Shown in pieces: positions 13,259-21,612 of a stretch of DNA of 64,000 nt. Numbering within the stretch: the stretch's first letter is position 1; the number at the start of each line of letters is the position of its first letter. The position numbers and the translations under genes were made by a program. Origin of the DNA: CAYGTO01 sp964352815 (lineage in GTDB: Bacteria > Pseudomonadota > Alphaproteobacteria > Rickettsiales > UBA3002); assembly GCA_964352815.1 (NCBI GenBank), contig CAYGTO010000001.1:248001-312000 (forward strand). Direction: 5' to 3'. The notes under the pieces are model-generated. The model was not told where the DNA came from and ran no database searches. It saw only the letters and a program-made list of their open reading frames with translations.

Positions 13259-15697
13259 TTATCCGCGTAGTTCCGCGCCAAGCTTTTGAGCTTGCTGAAT
13301 AATCGCCTGCGATGCAGCGTTCAGCTCCTCTTCGCTCAACGTATGGTCGGCCGCTTGCAGCGTGACCGAGAGCGCGAGGGATTTCTTGCCTTCGCCGACA
13401 TGCTCACCTTCATACACATCAAACAGGCTCACCTCTTGAATCAGCCTCTTGTCCGCCCCGTGAATGGCTTTCAGCAAGTCATCTGCGGGCAGGGATTGGT
13501 CGGTGATAAAGGCAAAATCGCGTGTCGAGGCCTGAAAATCGGAACGCGTCAACGCTTCACCTTTTTTCGTTTTCGCGGGCGGGATTGCATCGATGAAGAT
13601 TTCAAAGGCAACCATGCGTTTTGGCGCATCCATTGCTTTCAGCAGCGCCGGGTGTAGCTCGCCGACATAGCCTAACAGTTTTTTCGGGCCCAGATTGAGC
13701 GCGGCCGAGCGGCCAGGGTGATAGTAATCGGGCGCAGCGCCTTGATTCATCTGCACTTTCTGCGGGTCCAGGCCAGCGCTATGCAGCACGGCAAACGCAT
13801 CAGCTTTGACATCGAAACTATCCGCCGCGCGCGCCTCGCCATGCCATGCTTTGGCAATTTGCTGACCCGAGCGCAGGCCCGCCACCGTAAAATGCTGGGT
13901 GTGCAGCGCGTCTTTGGTAAAGGTTTGGCCAATTTCAAACAGCGCGATCTGTGTCTGCCCACGGTCGTGATTCTTCGCCGCCGCGCTCACCATATGCGGC
14001 AAGAGTGACGGGCGCATCACGCTCAACTCGGTGCTGATCGGGTTCAGCAAACGAATCTGCTCATTCGCGGCGACACCAAACTGCACCGCTTCTTTTTCGG
14101 AAATAAAGCCGTAACTATGCGCTTCGAGCATCCGCCGGCCGGTCAGCCGGCTACGAATCGATTCGCGGCGGTGCTGTTCCGCGCTTAATGGGTTAGCGGT
14201 CGCAGAGGCTGGCTTCGGCAGCGCCACACTCGGCACCTTATCATAGCCAAAAATGCGCAGTACTTCTTCCGCGAGATCTGCCGGCTGGCTAATATCCGGG
14301 CGCCATGTTGGCACGAGAAGAACGTCATCCTGAGCGTTAGCGAAGGATCTATCATGCGGTTGCATAGATCCTTCAGTCGCATTCGCTCTTTCAGGATGAC
14401 GACGAAAACCTAGTCTTTCTAATATGTCTCGCTGTTCTGCCTCACTAAGCTCAATTCCGCCGAGTGCATTGATCGCCGCCGCATCAAACGGCACACTCAC
14501 CTCTTTCACCGGCGCATCGCCTGCGACAAAGGCTTCGCACGGTTCGCCGCCGCATAAGTCAAGAATCATTTGCGCCGCGAGCTGCTCGCCCATTTCGACA
14601 AAGGCCGGGTCAACGGTGCGTTCAAACCGGTAGCGCGCATCAGACTCTACGCCCAGCTTACGGCCATTTTCGGCAATATGAATCGGGTTAAACCAGGCGC
14701 ATTCGAGCAGCACATCGGTGGTTTCTTCGGTCACGCCGCTCGGCACGCCGCCGACCACGCCGCCAAGGCCCAGCATACCTTTCTCATCAGCTATCACGCA
14801 CTCACCGCCGCTAAGCGTGTAACTCTTATCATTCAGCGCATCAAACGCTTCGCCTTTCCCCGCCTCGCGCACGATGATATTGCCATTCAGTTTCGCCGCA
14901 TCATAGACATGGAGCGGGCGGCCATAGGTGAAGGTGAAATAATTCGTGATGTCGACCAGCGCCGAAATCGGGCGCAGGCCAATCGCGGTAAGTCTCCGCT
15001 GAAGCCATTCTGGCGATGGGCCGTTTTTCACGCCTTTGATCACTCGGCCTACGAATATCGGGCAGTGAGAGGTTTTCAGTTCGATGTTGATGGGGGCGGT
15101 GCCGACTGCTTTGAACGTCGTTTCAGGGAGGGGCTTCAACGTGCCAAGCCCTGCTGCTGCCAAATCGCGTGCAATACCATACACGCCCAAGCAATCGCCA
15201 CGGTTCGGCGTGATGGCAATATCAATCACCGGGTCATTCAGCCCAAGCACCTCCGCGACCGGCTGGCCAATCTCGGCCGCCTCGGGCAGCTCCATAATGC
15301 CTTCCGCATCGCTACCAATATCCAGCTCAGTGCTGGAACACAGCATGCCGCAGCTCTCAACACCTCGGATTTTCGACTTTTTAATCTTAAAAGCACCATT
15401 CGGAATAATCGCGCCGACCTTTGCGAGCGCCACTTTGAGCCCCGGGCGGGCGTTCGGCGCGCCGCAGACGATTTGAAGCTCCCCCTCATCGGATTTGACG
15501 CGGCACACTTGCAGCTTATCCGCATCGGGATGTTTCTCCGCCGCCAGAATCTCCGCCACCGTAAAGGCGGCCAAACTCTGTGACGCATCTTCCACGCCCT
15601 CGAGCTCCAGCCCAATGGCCGTCAACGTGTCGGTGATCATGTTCAGATCCGCATCGGTCTCAAGATGTTCTTTAAGCCAGGAAAGGGTGAATTTCAT
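13259..15697 (-). CDS. pheT: Phenylalanyl-tRNA synthetase beta subunit, with in-frame repeat insertion
   Basis: The 812-residue protein starts MKFTLSWLKEHLETDADLNM. Domains in order: tRNA-binding EMAP-like fold (about 40-150, with VCRVKSDEGELQIVCGAPN), B3/4 domain (about 215-380, editing), B5 domain (about 400-490), core catalytic-like domain, and C-terminal anticodon-binding FDX-ACB domain (about 715-812). With PheS it forms the alpha2beta2 enzyme. Residues about 433-458 (RRHPERANATEGSMQPHDRS then FANAQDD) are the translation of a GTCAT palindromic element at 14324-14400, placed between LERLGF and LLVPTWRPDI in B5. The frame is kept, so the protein may be functional. A 153-base element separates it from pheS. 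Confidence 0.96.
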   Translation of the reverse strand: MKFTLSWLKEHLETDADLNMITDTLTAIGLELEGVEDASQSLAAFTVAEILAAEKHPDADKLQVCRVKSDEGELQIVCGAPNARPGLKVALAKVGAIIPNGAFKIKKSKIRGVESCGMLCSSTELDIGSDAEGIMELPEAAEIGQPVAEVLGLNDPVIDIAITPNRGDCLGVYGIARDLAAAGLGTLKPLPETTFKAVGTAPINIELKTSHCPIFVGRVIKGVKNGPSPEWLQRRLTAIGLRPISALVDITNYFTFTYGRPLHVYDAAKLNGNIIVREAGKGEAFDALNDKSYTLSGGECVIADEKGMLGLGGVVGGVPSGVTEETTDVLLECAWFNPIHIAENGRKLGVESDARYRFERTVDPAFVEMGEQLAAQMILDLCGGEPCEAFVAGDAPVKEVSVPFDAAAINALGGIELSEAEQRDILERLGFRRHPERANATEGSMQPHDRSFANAQDDVLLVPTWRPDISQPADLAEEVLRIFGYDKVPSVALPKPASATANPLSAEQHRRESIRSRLTGRRMLEAHSYGFISEKEAVQFGVAANEQIRLLNPISTELSVMRPSLLPHMVSAAAKNHDRGQTQIALFEIGQTFTKDALHTQHFTVAGLRSGQQIAKAWHGEARAADSFDVKADAFAVLHSAGLDPQKVQMNQGAAPDYYHPGRSAALNLGPKKLLGYVGELHPALLKAMDAPKRMVAFEIFIDAIPPAKTKKGEALTRSDFQASTRDFAFITDQSLPADDLLKAIHGADKRLIQEVSLFDVYEGEHVGEGKKSLALSVTLQAADHTLSEEELNAASQAIIQQAQKLGAELRG
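14324..14400. repeat. GTCAT...ATGAC palindromic element inside pheT
   Basis: GTCATCCTGA (14324-14333) is perfectly inverted as TCAGGATGAC (14391-14400), with an inner GGATCTAT/ATAGATCC palindrome. The 77-base element lies in the coding frame of the B5 domain and adds about 26 residues. Confidence 0.85.
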
Positions 15698-15714
15698 CGT
15701 TTACTCCTTAGTTT

Positions 15715-15867
15715 GTCATTCTCGGGGCGTTTGTCAGTAGGCAAACGATCCCGGGGATCCAGAATAAAAATGTCAGAAGACATTTTTATTCCCATGAATG
15801 TCTTCTGACATTCATGGGATGGATTGCCTGCACGCGCTCGCTACTGCTCGCTTGGCGTGGCAATGAC
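15715..15867. repeat. Composite palindromic element between pheS and pheT
   Basis: The 153-base GTCATT...AATGAC element is built of four hairpins, including AATAAAAATGTC/GACATTTTTATT and CCATGAATGTC/GACATTCATGG. The element at 21436-21600 is the same mosaic in reverse orientation. It fills the whole pheS-pheT gap apart from a few bases. Confidence 0.8.
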
Positions 15868-15869
15868 AA

Positions 15870-16943
15870 TCATTGATTAAACCCATAATGCTCTAACCAT
15901 CTGAGATCGCTCTCGAAGAAGGTGCGTAGATCGGGGATGTTGTATTTGAGCATGGCGAGGCGTTCGATACCGGCGCCGAAGGCAAAGCCCAGCCATTCAT
16001 TCGGGTCAATGTCGCAGTTGCGCAGCACATTCGGATGCACCATGCCGCAGCCCATAATCTCCATCCAACCTTCATTGCCGCCAATCACGAGGCCGTCTTT
16101 TGTATGCTCACAGCCAATATCGACCTCGGCCGATGGCTCGGTGAAGGGGAAGAAGCTCGGGCGGAAGCGGACCGGCACGTCCTTAATGCCGAAAAAGGCT
16201 TCGATGAACTCCGTGACGATGCCTTTGAGATGGCCGAAATGGATGCCTTTCTCAATCACAAGCCCCTCGACCTGGTGGAACATCGGCGTGTGGGTCATGT
16301 CGGAATCGCAGCGGTAGGTGCGGCCCGGCGCGATCACGCGGAAGGGCGGCTCACCACTCATCATCGTGCGGATTTGCACGGGCGACGTATGGGTGCGCAG
16401 CACCAGCGCGTCGCCTTTCTCATCCTTTGCTTCGAGGTAGAAGGTGTCATGCATTTGGCGGGCAGGGTGCTCCGGAGGGATGTTCAGCGCGGTAAAATTA
16501 TGAAAATCACTCTCAATCTCGGGGCCGTCCGCGACGGCAAAGCCATACTGAGCGAACAATTCGGTGACTTCTTGAATGACTTTGGTGATCGGGTGGATTG
16601 CGCCGAGTCGTTCCTGGCGAGCGGGGAGGCTGAGATCGATGGTCTCATTCGCCAAACTGGCATTCAGCTCGCCGCGCTCGAGCGTTTCCTTGCGCGTTTG
16701 AATCGCGTCATTGATCGATTTCTTCAGAAGATTGAGCTGCTTACCCTTTTCCTGGCGCTCCTCAGGCGAGGCCTTGCCAAGCGCCTTGAGCTGCTCAGTG
16801 ATCAGGCCTTTTTTACCTAAATACTGGACACGCAATTCTTCTAATGCACTAGTTGAAGAAGCGGTGTTAACGGCTTCTAAGGCTTCTATTTCAAGAGGTT
16901 TAGAATCGAGTGCTTCCTTCATGAGAATGTCAGGAGTTTCCAT
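15870..16943 (-). CDS. pheS: Phenylalanyl-tRNA synthetase alpha subunit
   Basis: The 357-residue class II synthetase subunit has an N-terminal coiled coil (about 15-100, with LRVQYLGKKGLITEQLKALG), then motif 1 (HPITKVIQEVTELFAQYGFA), motif 2 (FRVIAPGRTYRCDSDMTHTP) and motif 3 (GFAFGAGIERLAMLKYNIPD). WMEIMGCGMVHPNVL is typical. It activates Phe and charges tRNA-Phe with PheT. ATG 16943 lies five bases from a palindromic element (16948-17020) and no Shine-Dalgarno sequence is visible, which is odd for a housekeeping gene. It lies downstream of rplT, the usual order, but the element interrupts the run. Confidence 0.97.
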   Translation of the reverse strand: METPDILMKEALDSKPLEIEALEAVNTASSTSALEELRVQYLGKKGLITEQLKALGKASPEERQEKGKQLNLLKKSINDAIQTRKETLERGELNASLANETIDLSLPARQERLGAIHPITKVIQEVTELFAQYGFAVADGPEIESDFHNFTALNIPPEHPARQMHDTFYLEAKDEKGDALVLRTHTSPVQIRTMMSGEPPFRVIAPGRTYRCDSDMTHTPMFHQVEGLVIEKGIHFGHLKGIVTEFIEAFFGIKDVPVRFRPSFFPFTEPSAEVDIGCEHTKDGLVIGGNEGWMEIMGCGMVHPNVLRNCDIDPNEWLGFAFGAGIERLAMLKYNIPDLRTFFESDLRWLEHYGFNQ

Positions 16944-16947
16944 ACCG

Positions 16948-17020
16948 TTTCGCGAGGAGCGTTAGCGATGTGGCGATCCAGTTTGATGTGACTGGACTGC
17001 TTCGCTATGCTCGCAGATCG
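16948..17020. repeat. Palindromic element, CGAGGAGCG family, upstream of pheS
   Basis: It runs from TTTCGCGAGGAGCG to CTATGCTCGCAGATCG, with a CGATCCAG/CTGGACTG inner part. Read on the reverse strand, its CTCGCGAAACG end lies just before the pheS ATG, the same arrangement as at 10557. Confidence 0.6.
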
Positions 17021-17057
17021 TTATCTTAATTAGCCAGCGTTTTACGCAGCAATTTTT

Positions 17058-17411
17058 TTAAAGTGCCGCCTTAGCTTTATCTGCTAGCGTTTTGAATCCA
17101 TTCGCATCATGCACGGCGATGTCTGCGAGCACTTTACGATCGAGTTCCACGCCGGCTTTAGTCAAGCCATTGATAAGCTGAGAATAGACCAGCCCATTCT
17201 GACGCGCAGCGGCGTTGATCCGCTGAATCCACAGGCGACGAAACTCGCGCTTCTTATTCTTGCGATCGCGATAGGCGTACTGAAGCGCTTTTTCCACACG
17301 CTGCACCGCAACGCGGTAACAATTTTTTGAACGGCCACGATAGCCTTTCGCCATTTTCAGGACTTTTTGTTGACGTTTATGGGTTGTCACACCACGTTTA
17401 ACTCGTGCCAT
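17058..17411 (-). CDS. rplT: 50S ribosomal protein L20
   Basis: The 117-residue basic protein starts MARVKRGVTTHKRQQKVLKM and has KGYRGRSKNCYRVAVQRVEK and RRLWIQRINAAARQNGLVYS, which are unmistakable L20. It nucleates large-subunit assembly and in many bacteria also represses its own operon. It lies nine bases after rpmI. The usual upstream infC is absent from this locus: the gene beyond rpmI reads the other way. Confidence 0.97.
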   Translation of the reverse strand: MARVKRGVTTHKRQQKVLKMAKGYRGRSKNCYRVAVQRVEKALQYAYRDRKNKKREFRRLWIQRINAAARQNGLVYSQLINGLTKAGVELDRKVLADIAVHDANGFKTLADKAKAAL

Positions 17412-17420
17412 GCTGCTCTC

Positions 17421-17627
17421 CTATTGCCCGCGGGCGTAGGGCATGAACTTGCGAACAATCTTGCTGTCCGCTTCCGACAGAATCGTCGTGCCACGCTGTT
17501 TACGAATAAATGATTGGGAGCGCTTAGTCATTCCATGGCGCTTTCCGGCGAAATTCCGCTTAATTTTCCCTGTACCTGTCAGAGAAAAGCGGCCTTTGAC
17601 GCTGCTTTTGGTCTTCATCTTTGGCAT
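17421..17627 (-). CDS. rpmI: 50S ribosomal protein L35
   Basis: The 68-residue protein MPKMKTKSSVKGRFSLTGTG with NFAGKRHGMTKRSQ and a C-terminal KFMPYARGQ is L35. ATG 17627 is chosen since GGAGACT lies just upstream; an in-frame ATG at 17639 would translate that site. Its promoter is at 17703-17730. infC normally precedes it but does not here. Confidence 0.95.
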   Translation of the reverse strand: MPKMKTKSSVKGRFSLTGTGKIKRNFAGKRHGMTKRSQSFIRKQRGTTILSEADSKIVRKFMPYARGQ

Positions 17628-17702
17628 TTTAGTCTCCATAATTAGGCTTTATAGTGCGTCGCTAGGCATGCCAATACGCCCAGAAACTGCAAAAGTAGCG
17701 TA

Positions 17703-17730
17703 GGTATACGGCCTTAGATACAAAATGCAA
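17703..17730 (-). promoter_or_regulatory. Probable promoter of rpmI-rplT
   Basis: Reverse strand: TTGCAT (17730-17725), 16-base spacer, TATACC (17708-17703), about 75 bases before rpmI. Confidence 0.5.
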
Positions 17731-17761
17731 GCGAAAATCGGCAATAACATACCGGTTTTGG

Positions 17762-17791
17762 TTGAAACCGTGTGCCTTGACCATATATAAT
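17762..17791 (+). promoter_or_regulatory. Promoter of the BI-1 family gene
   Basis: TTGAAA (17762-17767), 18-base spacer, TATAAT (17786-17791). The leader of about 35-40 bases carries AAGGAG nine bases before ATG 17835. Confidence 0.7.
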
Positions 17792-17834
17792 GGATATCCA
17801 AAACAAAAAAAACCAACCTTAAGGAGTTGTTGTT

Positions 17835-18593
17835 ATGTGGGACCAGAATCCAAATTCTATGTCATCGAATGCGGGCGCACATGCGCAGGCGAGCGAGACA
17901 GATCAAGGGCTGCGCAGCTTTATGCTGAGCGTTTATAATTACATGGCCAGCGCGTTGCTCGTGACCGGTGTGGTTGCTTATTTGACTTCCGCGATGTCGG
18001 TAACAGAAGTGGATGGCCAGCTCATGCTTACAGAGCTCGGAAACACGCTGTTTAACTCGCCATTGCAGTGGCTGGTGATGCTGGCGCCGCTCGGCTTTAT
18101 CTTCTTTCTCAGCTTCAAAATTACCTCGCTCTCTTTTAGCAAAGCACAAGGCATTTTCTGGGCGTTTTCGGTGGTGATGGGGCTGTCTATGGCGAGTATC
18201 TTCCTTGTTTACACGGGTGAGAGTATCGCGCGCATGTTCTTCATTACTGCTGCAGCTTTTGGTGCGCTGAGCCTCTGGGGCTATACGACCAAGCGGAACC
18301 TACAGCCGATGGGCGCGTTCCTATTCATGGGGTTGATTGGGATTATCCTTGCATCGCTCGTGAATATCTTTGTTGGTAGCTCGCAGCTTGAGTTGGTTAT
18401 CTCAGTGATAGGCGTGCTGATCTTTGCGGGTCTGACGGCCTACGATACGCAGAAGCTCAAAGCGACCTACTACCAGCTTCAAGGCACGGGTGAGACGCTT
18501 GCCAAAGCCGGATTGATGGGCGCGTTAAGCTTGTATCTTGATTTCATTAATCTTTTCATGATGTTACTGCGCTTGTTTGGCGATCGTCGTTAG
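17835..18593 (+). CDS. Bax inhibitor-1/YbhL-like membrane protein
   Basis: The 252-residue protein has a soluble 30-residue N-terminus and seven membrane helices, starting with RSFMLSVYNYMASALLVTGV. LIFAGLTAYDTQKLKATYYQ, the pair of Asp-containing segments near helix 6/7, is the diagnostic BI-1 (TMBIM) signature, and SLYLDFINLFMMLLRLFGDRR closes the protein. Bacterial members behave as pH-dependent calcium leaks in structural work (YetJ). It is monocistronic, with a promoter at 17762 and a terminator at 18625. Confidence 0.92.
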   Translation: MWDQNPNSMSSNAGAHAQASETDQGLRSFMLSVYNYMASALLVTGVVAYLTSAMSVTEVDGQLMLTELGNTLFNSPLQWLVMLAPLGFIFFLSFKITSLSFSKAQGIFWAFSVVMGLSMASIFLVYTGESIARMFFITAAAFGALSLWGYTTKRNLQPMGAFLFMGLIGIILASLVNIFVGSSQLELVISVIGVLIFAGLTAYDTQKLKATYYQLQGTGETLAKAGLMGALSLYLDFINLFMMLLRLFGDRR

Positions 18594-18624
18594 TCAATAA
18601 CGCGTTAAAATTGCATTGCATTTT

Positions 18625-18660
18625 AGGGGTATTGGTTCGGTCGAACAGTACCCCTTTGTA
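18625..18660 (+). terminator. Terminator after the BI-1 family gene
   Basis: AGGGGTA (18625-18631) pairs with TACCCCT (18649-18655), an inner TTCG/CGAA pair extends it, and a T-rich tail follows. Confidence 0.65.
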
Positions 18661-18776
18661 ATTTAGGAAAAGTCTCATTTTAGAGCGGTTCTTGCTTTAC
18701 TTTTAGGCCAAAATTTGGTACTCTGATAATGTGAAATTGTGTTTATATGCAGTGTCACACTAAAGCTAGATTAATT

Positions 18777-18835
18777 ATGGTCGTTGCGAAGGCGCCAGGT
18801 AAGGCCAACCTTCGATAACAAGAAACAAAGACCAT
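18777..18835 (+). other. Structured 5' leader of the gene at 18878
   Basis: Nested stems: ATGGTC (18777-18782) with GACCAT (18830-18835); CGAAGG (18787-18792) with CCTTCG (18809-18814); GCC with GGC inside. It ends 42 bases before the ATG. A -10-like TGATAAT lies at 18724-18730. No known riboswitch class was recognised. The 284-base gap 18594-18877 holds only this and the terminator. Confidence 0.4.
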
Positions 18836-18877
18836 GCTACAGCGGGAACAAGTAGTGTCGCCGCAGGAGCTAGACAA

Positions 18878-19336
18878 ATGATAAACGAGACTAACAATAT
18901 AGTCGAACGCGTAAATACTATAGCAGCCGTGGTAAATAGCGGTCAGCGCGTTGTGTCTGAAACAGCGGTGAAGCGGCCCTTTGCTACCAACACTGCTCCA
19001 GCTATACAGTTTGAAACAACTAACATCGTTGAGTCGGACATTAGCCTTTCGGCGCTGTATCCGCTTACATTGACAAATAAGTCAACGGACACGGTGCAGC
19101 TCTTTGAAGCGCAGGGCAGTGCATCAGAAGTGAGTTACCCAATTGGGCTTACTAAGAAGATATTAGTGGGCACGGGTAATATTTATCCGACGCAGCTAAG
19201 TTCGAGCTTGGACCCAACCAGGCCGGTAGAGGCGTTATCGGTCTATCCGCTTCAAAACGCAGTGGCGACATCGACATACAGTGTTCCTGAAGCAATTCAG
19301 CGCGAAATACCGGCTGAAACCTCTATTGCTGTATAA
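18878..19336 (+). CDS. Hypothetical protein, 152 aa
   Basis: It starts MINETNNIVERVNTIAAVVN at ATG 18878, with AGGAGCTAG upstream. It has no signal peptide, membrane segment or Cys. The sequence is rich in Thr, Ser and Val, suggesting beta structure, and three stretches look alike: IVESDISLSALYPLTLTN, then KKILVGTGNIYPTQLSSS and RPVEALSVYPLQNAV, each with a YP turn. No family recognised. The ABC permease gene follows 61 bases later. Its long structured leader suggests post-transcriptional control (inference). Confidence 0.6.
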   Translation: MINETNNIVERVNTIAAVVNSGQRVVSETAVKRPFATNTAPAIQFETTNIVESDISLSALYPLTLTNKSTDTVQLFEAQGSASEVSYPIGLTKKILVGTGNIYPTQLSSSLDPTRPVEALSVYPLQNAVATSTYSVPEAIQREIPAETSIAV

Positions 19337-19397
19337 GACGCGAACTTCTTCCATCTTCATATTGCGTCCTTAGAGGCTTGTCTCTATATACGTTCTC

Positions 19398-20171
19398 ATG
19401 TCTACAATTAACTATATTGGCTTAGAAACACTGTATCGGCGCGAAGTCTCACGTTTTCTCAAAGTATGGAACCAGACGCTGACCGCGCCCGTGGTTACCT
19501 CACTTCTGTTCTTAGCGGTGCTGACCCTAGCCCTCGGGCAAACACGCGGCGATATGATTGATACCATGTCCTTCACGGAATTTGTCGTGCCCGGCCTCAT
19601 CATGATGGCGGTGGTGCAGAATGCGTTTGCTAATGTCTCCTCTTCCTTCATGCTCCAGAAGTTTCAAGGGGTGATTATTGATCTCCTCATGCCGCCGCTC
19701 AGCGCGATGGAAGTCACCATCGGCATGATTGCGGGCGGTGTAACGCGTGGGCTCATGGTCGCAGTGACTGTCTCGCTCGCCATGTATGCCTTTGTCCCGT
19801 TCGAGATTCATTCGCCGATGCTTGCCTTCTATTATCTCTTCATGTCAAGCATGATGCTGGCCGCGCTGGGCATGCTCTGCGGTATCTGGGCGCAAAGCTT
19901 CGACCAAATGTCAGCGATCACCAACTATGTGATTACGCCACTTTCTTTCCTCTCGGGCACATTTTATTCGATTACCCGCTTGCCAGAGCCTTGGTACACG
20001 ATCAGCCTGTATAACCCGTTTTTCTTCATGATTGATGGCTTCCGCTACAGCATCACCGGCCATGCGGATGGTAATGTGATGCTGGGCGGCATTGCGCTTG
20101 CGGTAACCACCGTCGCGTTGATCGCCTTTTCGACGTATCTCTTCGCCCGAGGGTATCGGCTGAAGAGCTAA
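19398..20171 (+). CDS. ABC-2 type transporter permease
   Basis: The 257-residue protein has six predicted helices and the ABC-2 pattern: N-terminal LYRREVSRFLKVWNQTLTAP, then FVVPGLIMMAVVQNAFANVS, a central LLMPPLSAMEVTIGMIAGGV, and FLSGTFYSITRLPEPWYTIS before the last helix. This matches the NodJ/YadH-like export permeases of inner-membrane polysaccharide or drug exporters. No ATPase gene lies next to it, so its partner must be elsewhere. No clear ribosome site precedes ATG 19398. Confidence 0.88.
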   Translation: MSTINYIGLETLYRREVSRFLKVWNQTLTAPVVTSLLFLAVLTLALGQTRGDMIDTMSFTEFVVPGLIMMAVVQNAFANVSSSFMLQKFQGVIIDLLMPPLSAMEVTIGMIAGGVTRGLMVAVTVSLAMYAFVPFEIHSPMLAFYYLFMSSMMLAALGMLCGIWAQSFDQMSAITNYVITPLSFLSGTFYSITRLPEPWYTISLYNPFFFMIDGFRYSITGHADGNVMLGGIALAVTTVALIAFSTYLFARGYRLKS

Positions 20172-20229
20172 CCGAGTGCGTTGACTTCACCTTCAAAACT
20201 CGTTACATTCCGCGCTTTCAGAGAGTAGT

Positions 20230-21429
20230 ATGGGACAGCCCAAGCAACAGTCTAAAACCCCGTCCGTGCCGCCTTATGCGCCGGTCTATCGCCGCAGCGA
20301 TATTATGATGGCGCGCGCCGATGGCATGTATATGTACGACACGAACGGTAAGCAATATCTCGATTTCGCGACAGGCATTGCGGTGAATGCGCTCGGCCAC
20401 AACCATCCGCATGTGATGGATGCGTTTGAAAAGCAATCCAAAGAAATGTGGCTGTGCTCAAATGCGTTCCGCAACGAACCGCTCGAAACCTATTCCCAGC
20501 GCCTGGTCGATCACAGCTTCGCTGATAGTGTGTTCTTTTGTTCTTCCGGGACCGAAGCGGTGGAAGCGGCGATCAAATTCATCCGTTATTATCATTTTGC
20601 TCATCATACGGGCCGCAACCGGATCATCACCTTTGAGAATGGCTTTCATGGCCGGACAATGGCGGCGATTTCAGCTGGCGGGAATGCGATTGCGCGTGAA
20701 GGGTTTGGCCCGTTGCTTGACGGGTTTGACACCGTCGCGTGGAATGATCTTGAGGCCGTCAAAGCCGCGATCACTGATGAGACTGCCGCGATCATGCTTG
20801 AGCCAATTCAGGGCGAGGGCGGGGTGAATGTTGCTTCAAAAGACTTTATGCAAGGGCTGCGCGCGCTGTGCGACGAACATGGACTGCTGCTGTATCTCGA
20901 TGAAATTCAGTGCGGCATGGGGCGTCCGGGCACGCTGTTCGCCTATGAACAATATGGCATCACGCCGGATCTGATCACCCTTGCGAAAGGGATGGGAAAT
21001 GGCTTCCCACTCGCTGCCTGCCTGGTCACGGAAGCGGTGGCACAGACCTTTAAGCCGGGAATTCACGGTTCGACTTATGGCAGCAACCCGCTCGCCATGG
21101 CGGTGGGCAATGCGGTGCTCGATGTGATGACCATGGAGGGTTTCCTGACCCATGTGCAGCAGATGGGAAATATTCTTGAGCTTGAATTGAACGAGCTATG
21201 TGCCGCGCATTCCGACGTGTTCGCGGAAGTGCGCGGGGTTGGGCTGATGCTCGGGCTGAAAATGCACGCCCGTGCGCGCGAATTTGGCGTGCATTTACGT
21301 GAGCAAGGTATACTCGTCGCACCATCCTACGGCGATGTGCTGCGTATTCTGCCGCCACTCATCATCCAGCCGCTACATATTGAAGAGGCGATCACGAAAT
21401 TGAAACAGGCGGCCGAAACATGGAAGTAA
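20230..21429 (+). CDS. argD: Acetylornithine aminotransferase
   Basis: The 399-residue class III PLP enzyme shows PVYRRSDIMMARADGMYMYD, FCSSGTEAVEAAIKFIRYYH (PLP phosphate site), ITFENGFHGRTMAAISAGG, LLYLDEIQCGMGRPGTLFAY (Asp to the pyridine N) and ITLAKGMGNGFPLAACL (Schiff-base Lys). HGSTYGSNPLAMAVGNAVLD is also typical. It makes N-acetylornithine. argF and hslO follow, the common alphaproteobacterial order, but a 165-base repeat now separates argD from argF. Confidence 0.95.
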   Translation: MGQPKQQSKTPSVPPYAPVYRRSDIMMARADGMYMYDTNGKQYLDFATGIAVNALGHNHPHVMDAFEKQSKEMWLCSNAFRNEPLETYSQRLVDHSFADSVFFCSSGTEAVEAAIKFIRYYHFAHHTGRNRIITFENGFHGRTMAAISAGGNAIAREGFGPLLDGFDTVAWNDLEAVKAAITDETAAIMLEPIQGEGGVNVASKDFMQGLRALCDEHGLLLYLDEIQCGMGRPGTLFAYEQYGITPDLITLAKGMGNGFPLAACLVTEAVAQTFKPGIHGSTYGSNPLAMAVGNAVLDVMTMEGFLTHVQQMGNILELELNELCAAHSDVFAEVRGVGLMLGLKMHARAREFGVHLREQGILVAPSYGDVLRILPPLIIQPLHIEEAITKLKQAAETWK

Positions 21430-21435
21430 TTAGTT

Positions 21436-21600
21436 GTCATTGCCACGTCAAGCGAGCAGAAAGCGAGCGCGTACAGGCAATCCATTCCATGAATATCAGC
21501 AGACATTCATGGAAATTGAAATGTCTTTCTGACATTTCAATCGTGGATCCCCGTGTTCTTTTGTCTACTGACAAAAGCCCCGAGGATGAGAGTGTATATT
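21436..21600. repeat. Composite palindromic element between argD and argF
   Basis: From GTCATTGCCACG to CCCCGAGGATGAG, with nested hairpins CCATGAATATC/GACATTCATGG and GAAATGTC/GACATTTC. It is the inverse-orientation relative of the element at 15715-15867. Confidence 0.75.
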
Positions 21601-21612
21601 GTGGGAGCCACC

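Noticed and set aside
17740..17834. ybhL leader RNA motif upstream of the BI-1 family gene
   Set aside because: Such leaders are known in alphaproteobacteria, but the segment here is explained by a TTGAAA/TATAAT promoter and only about 40 bases of leader with no clear stem.
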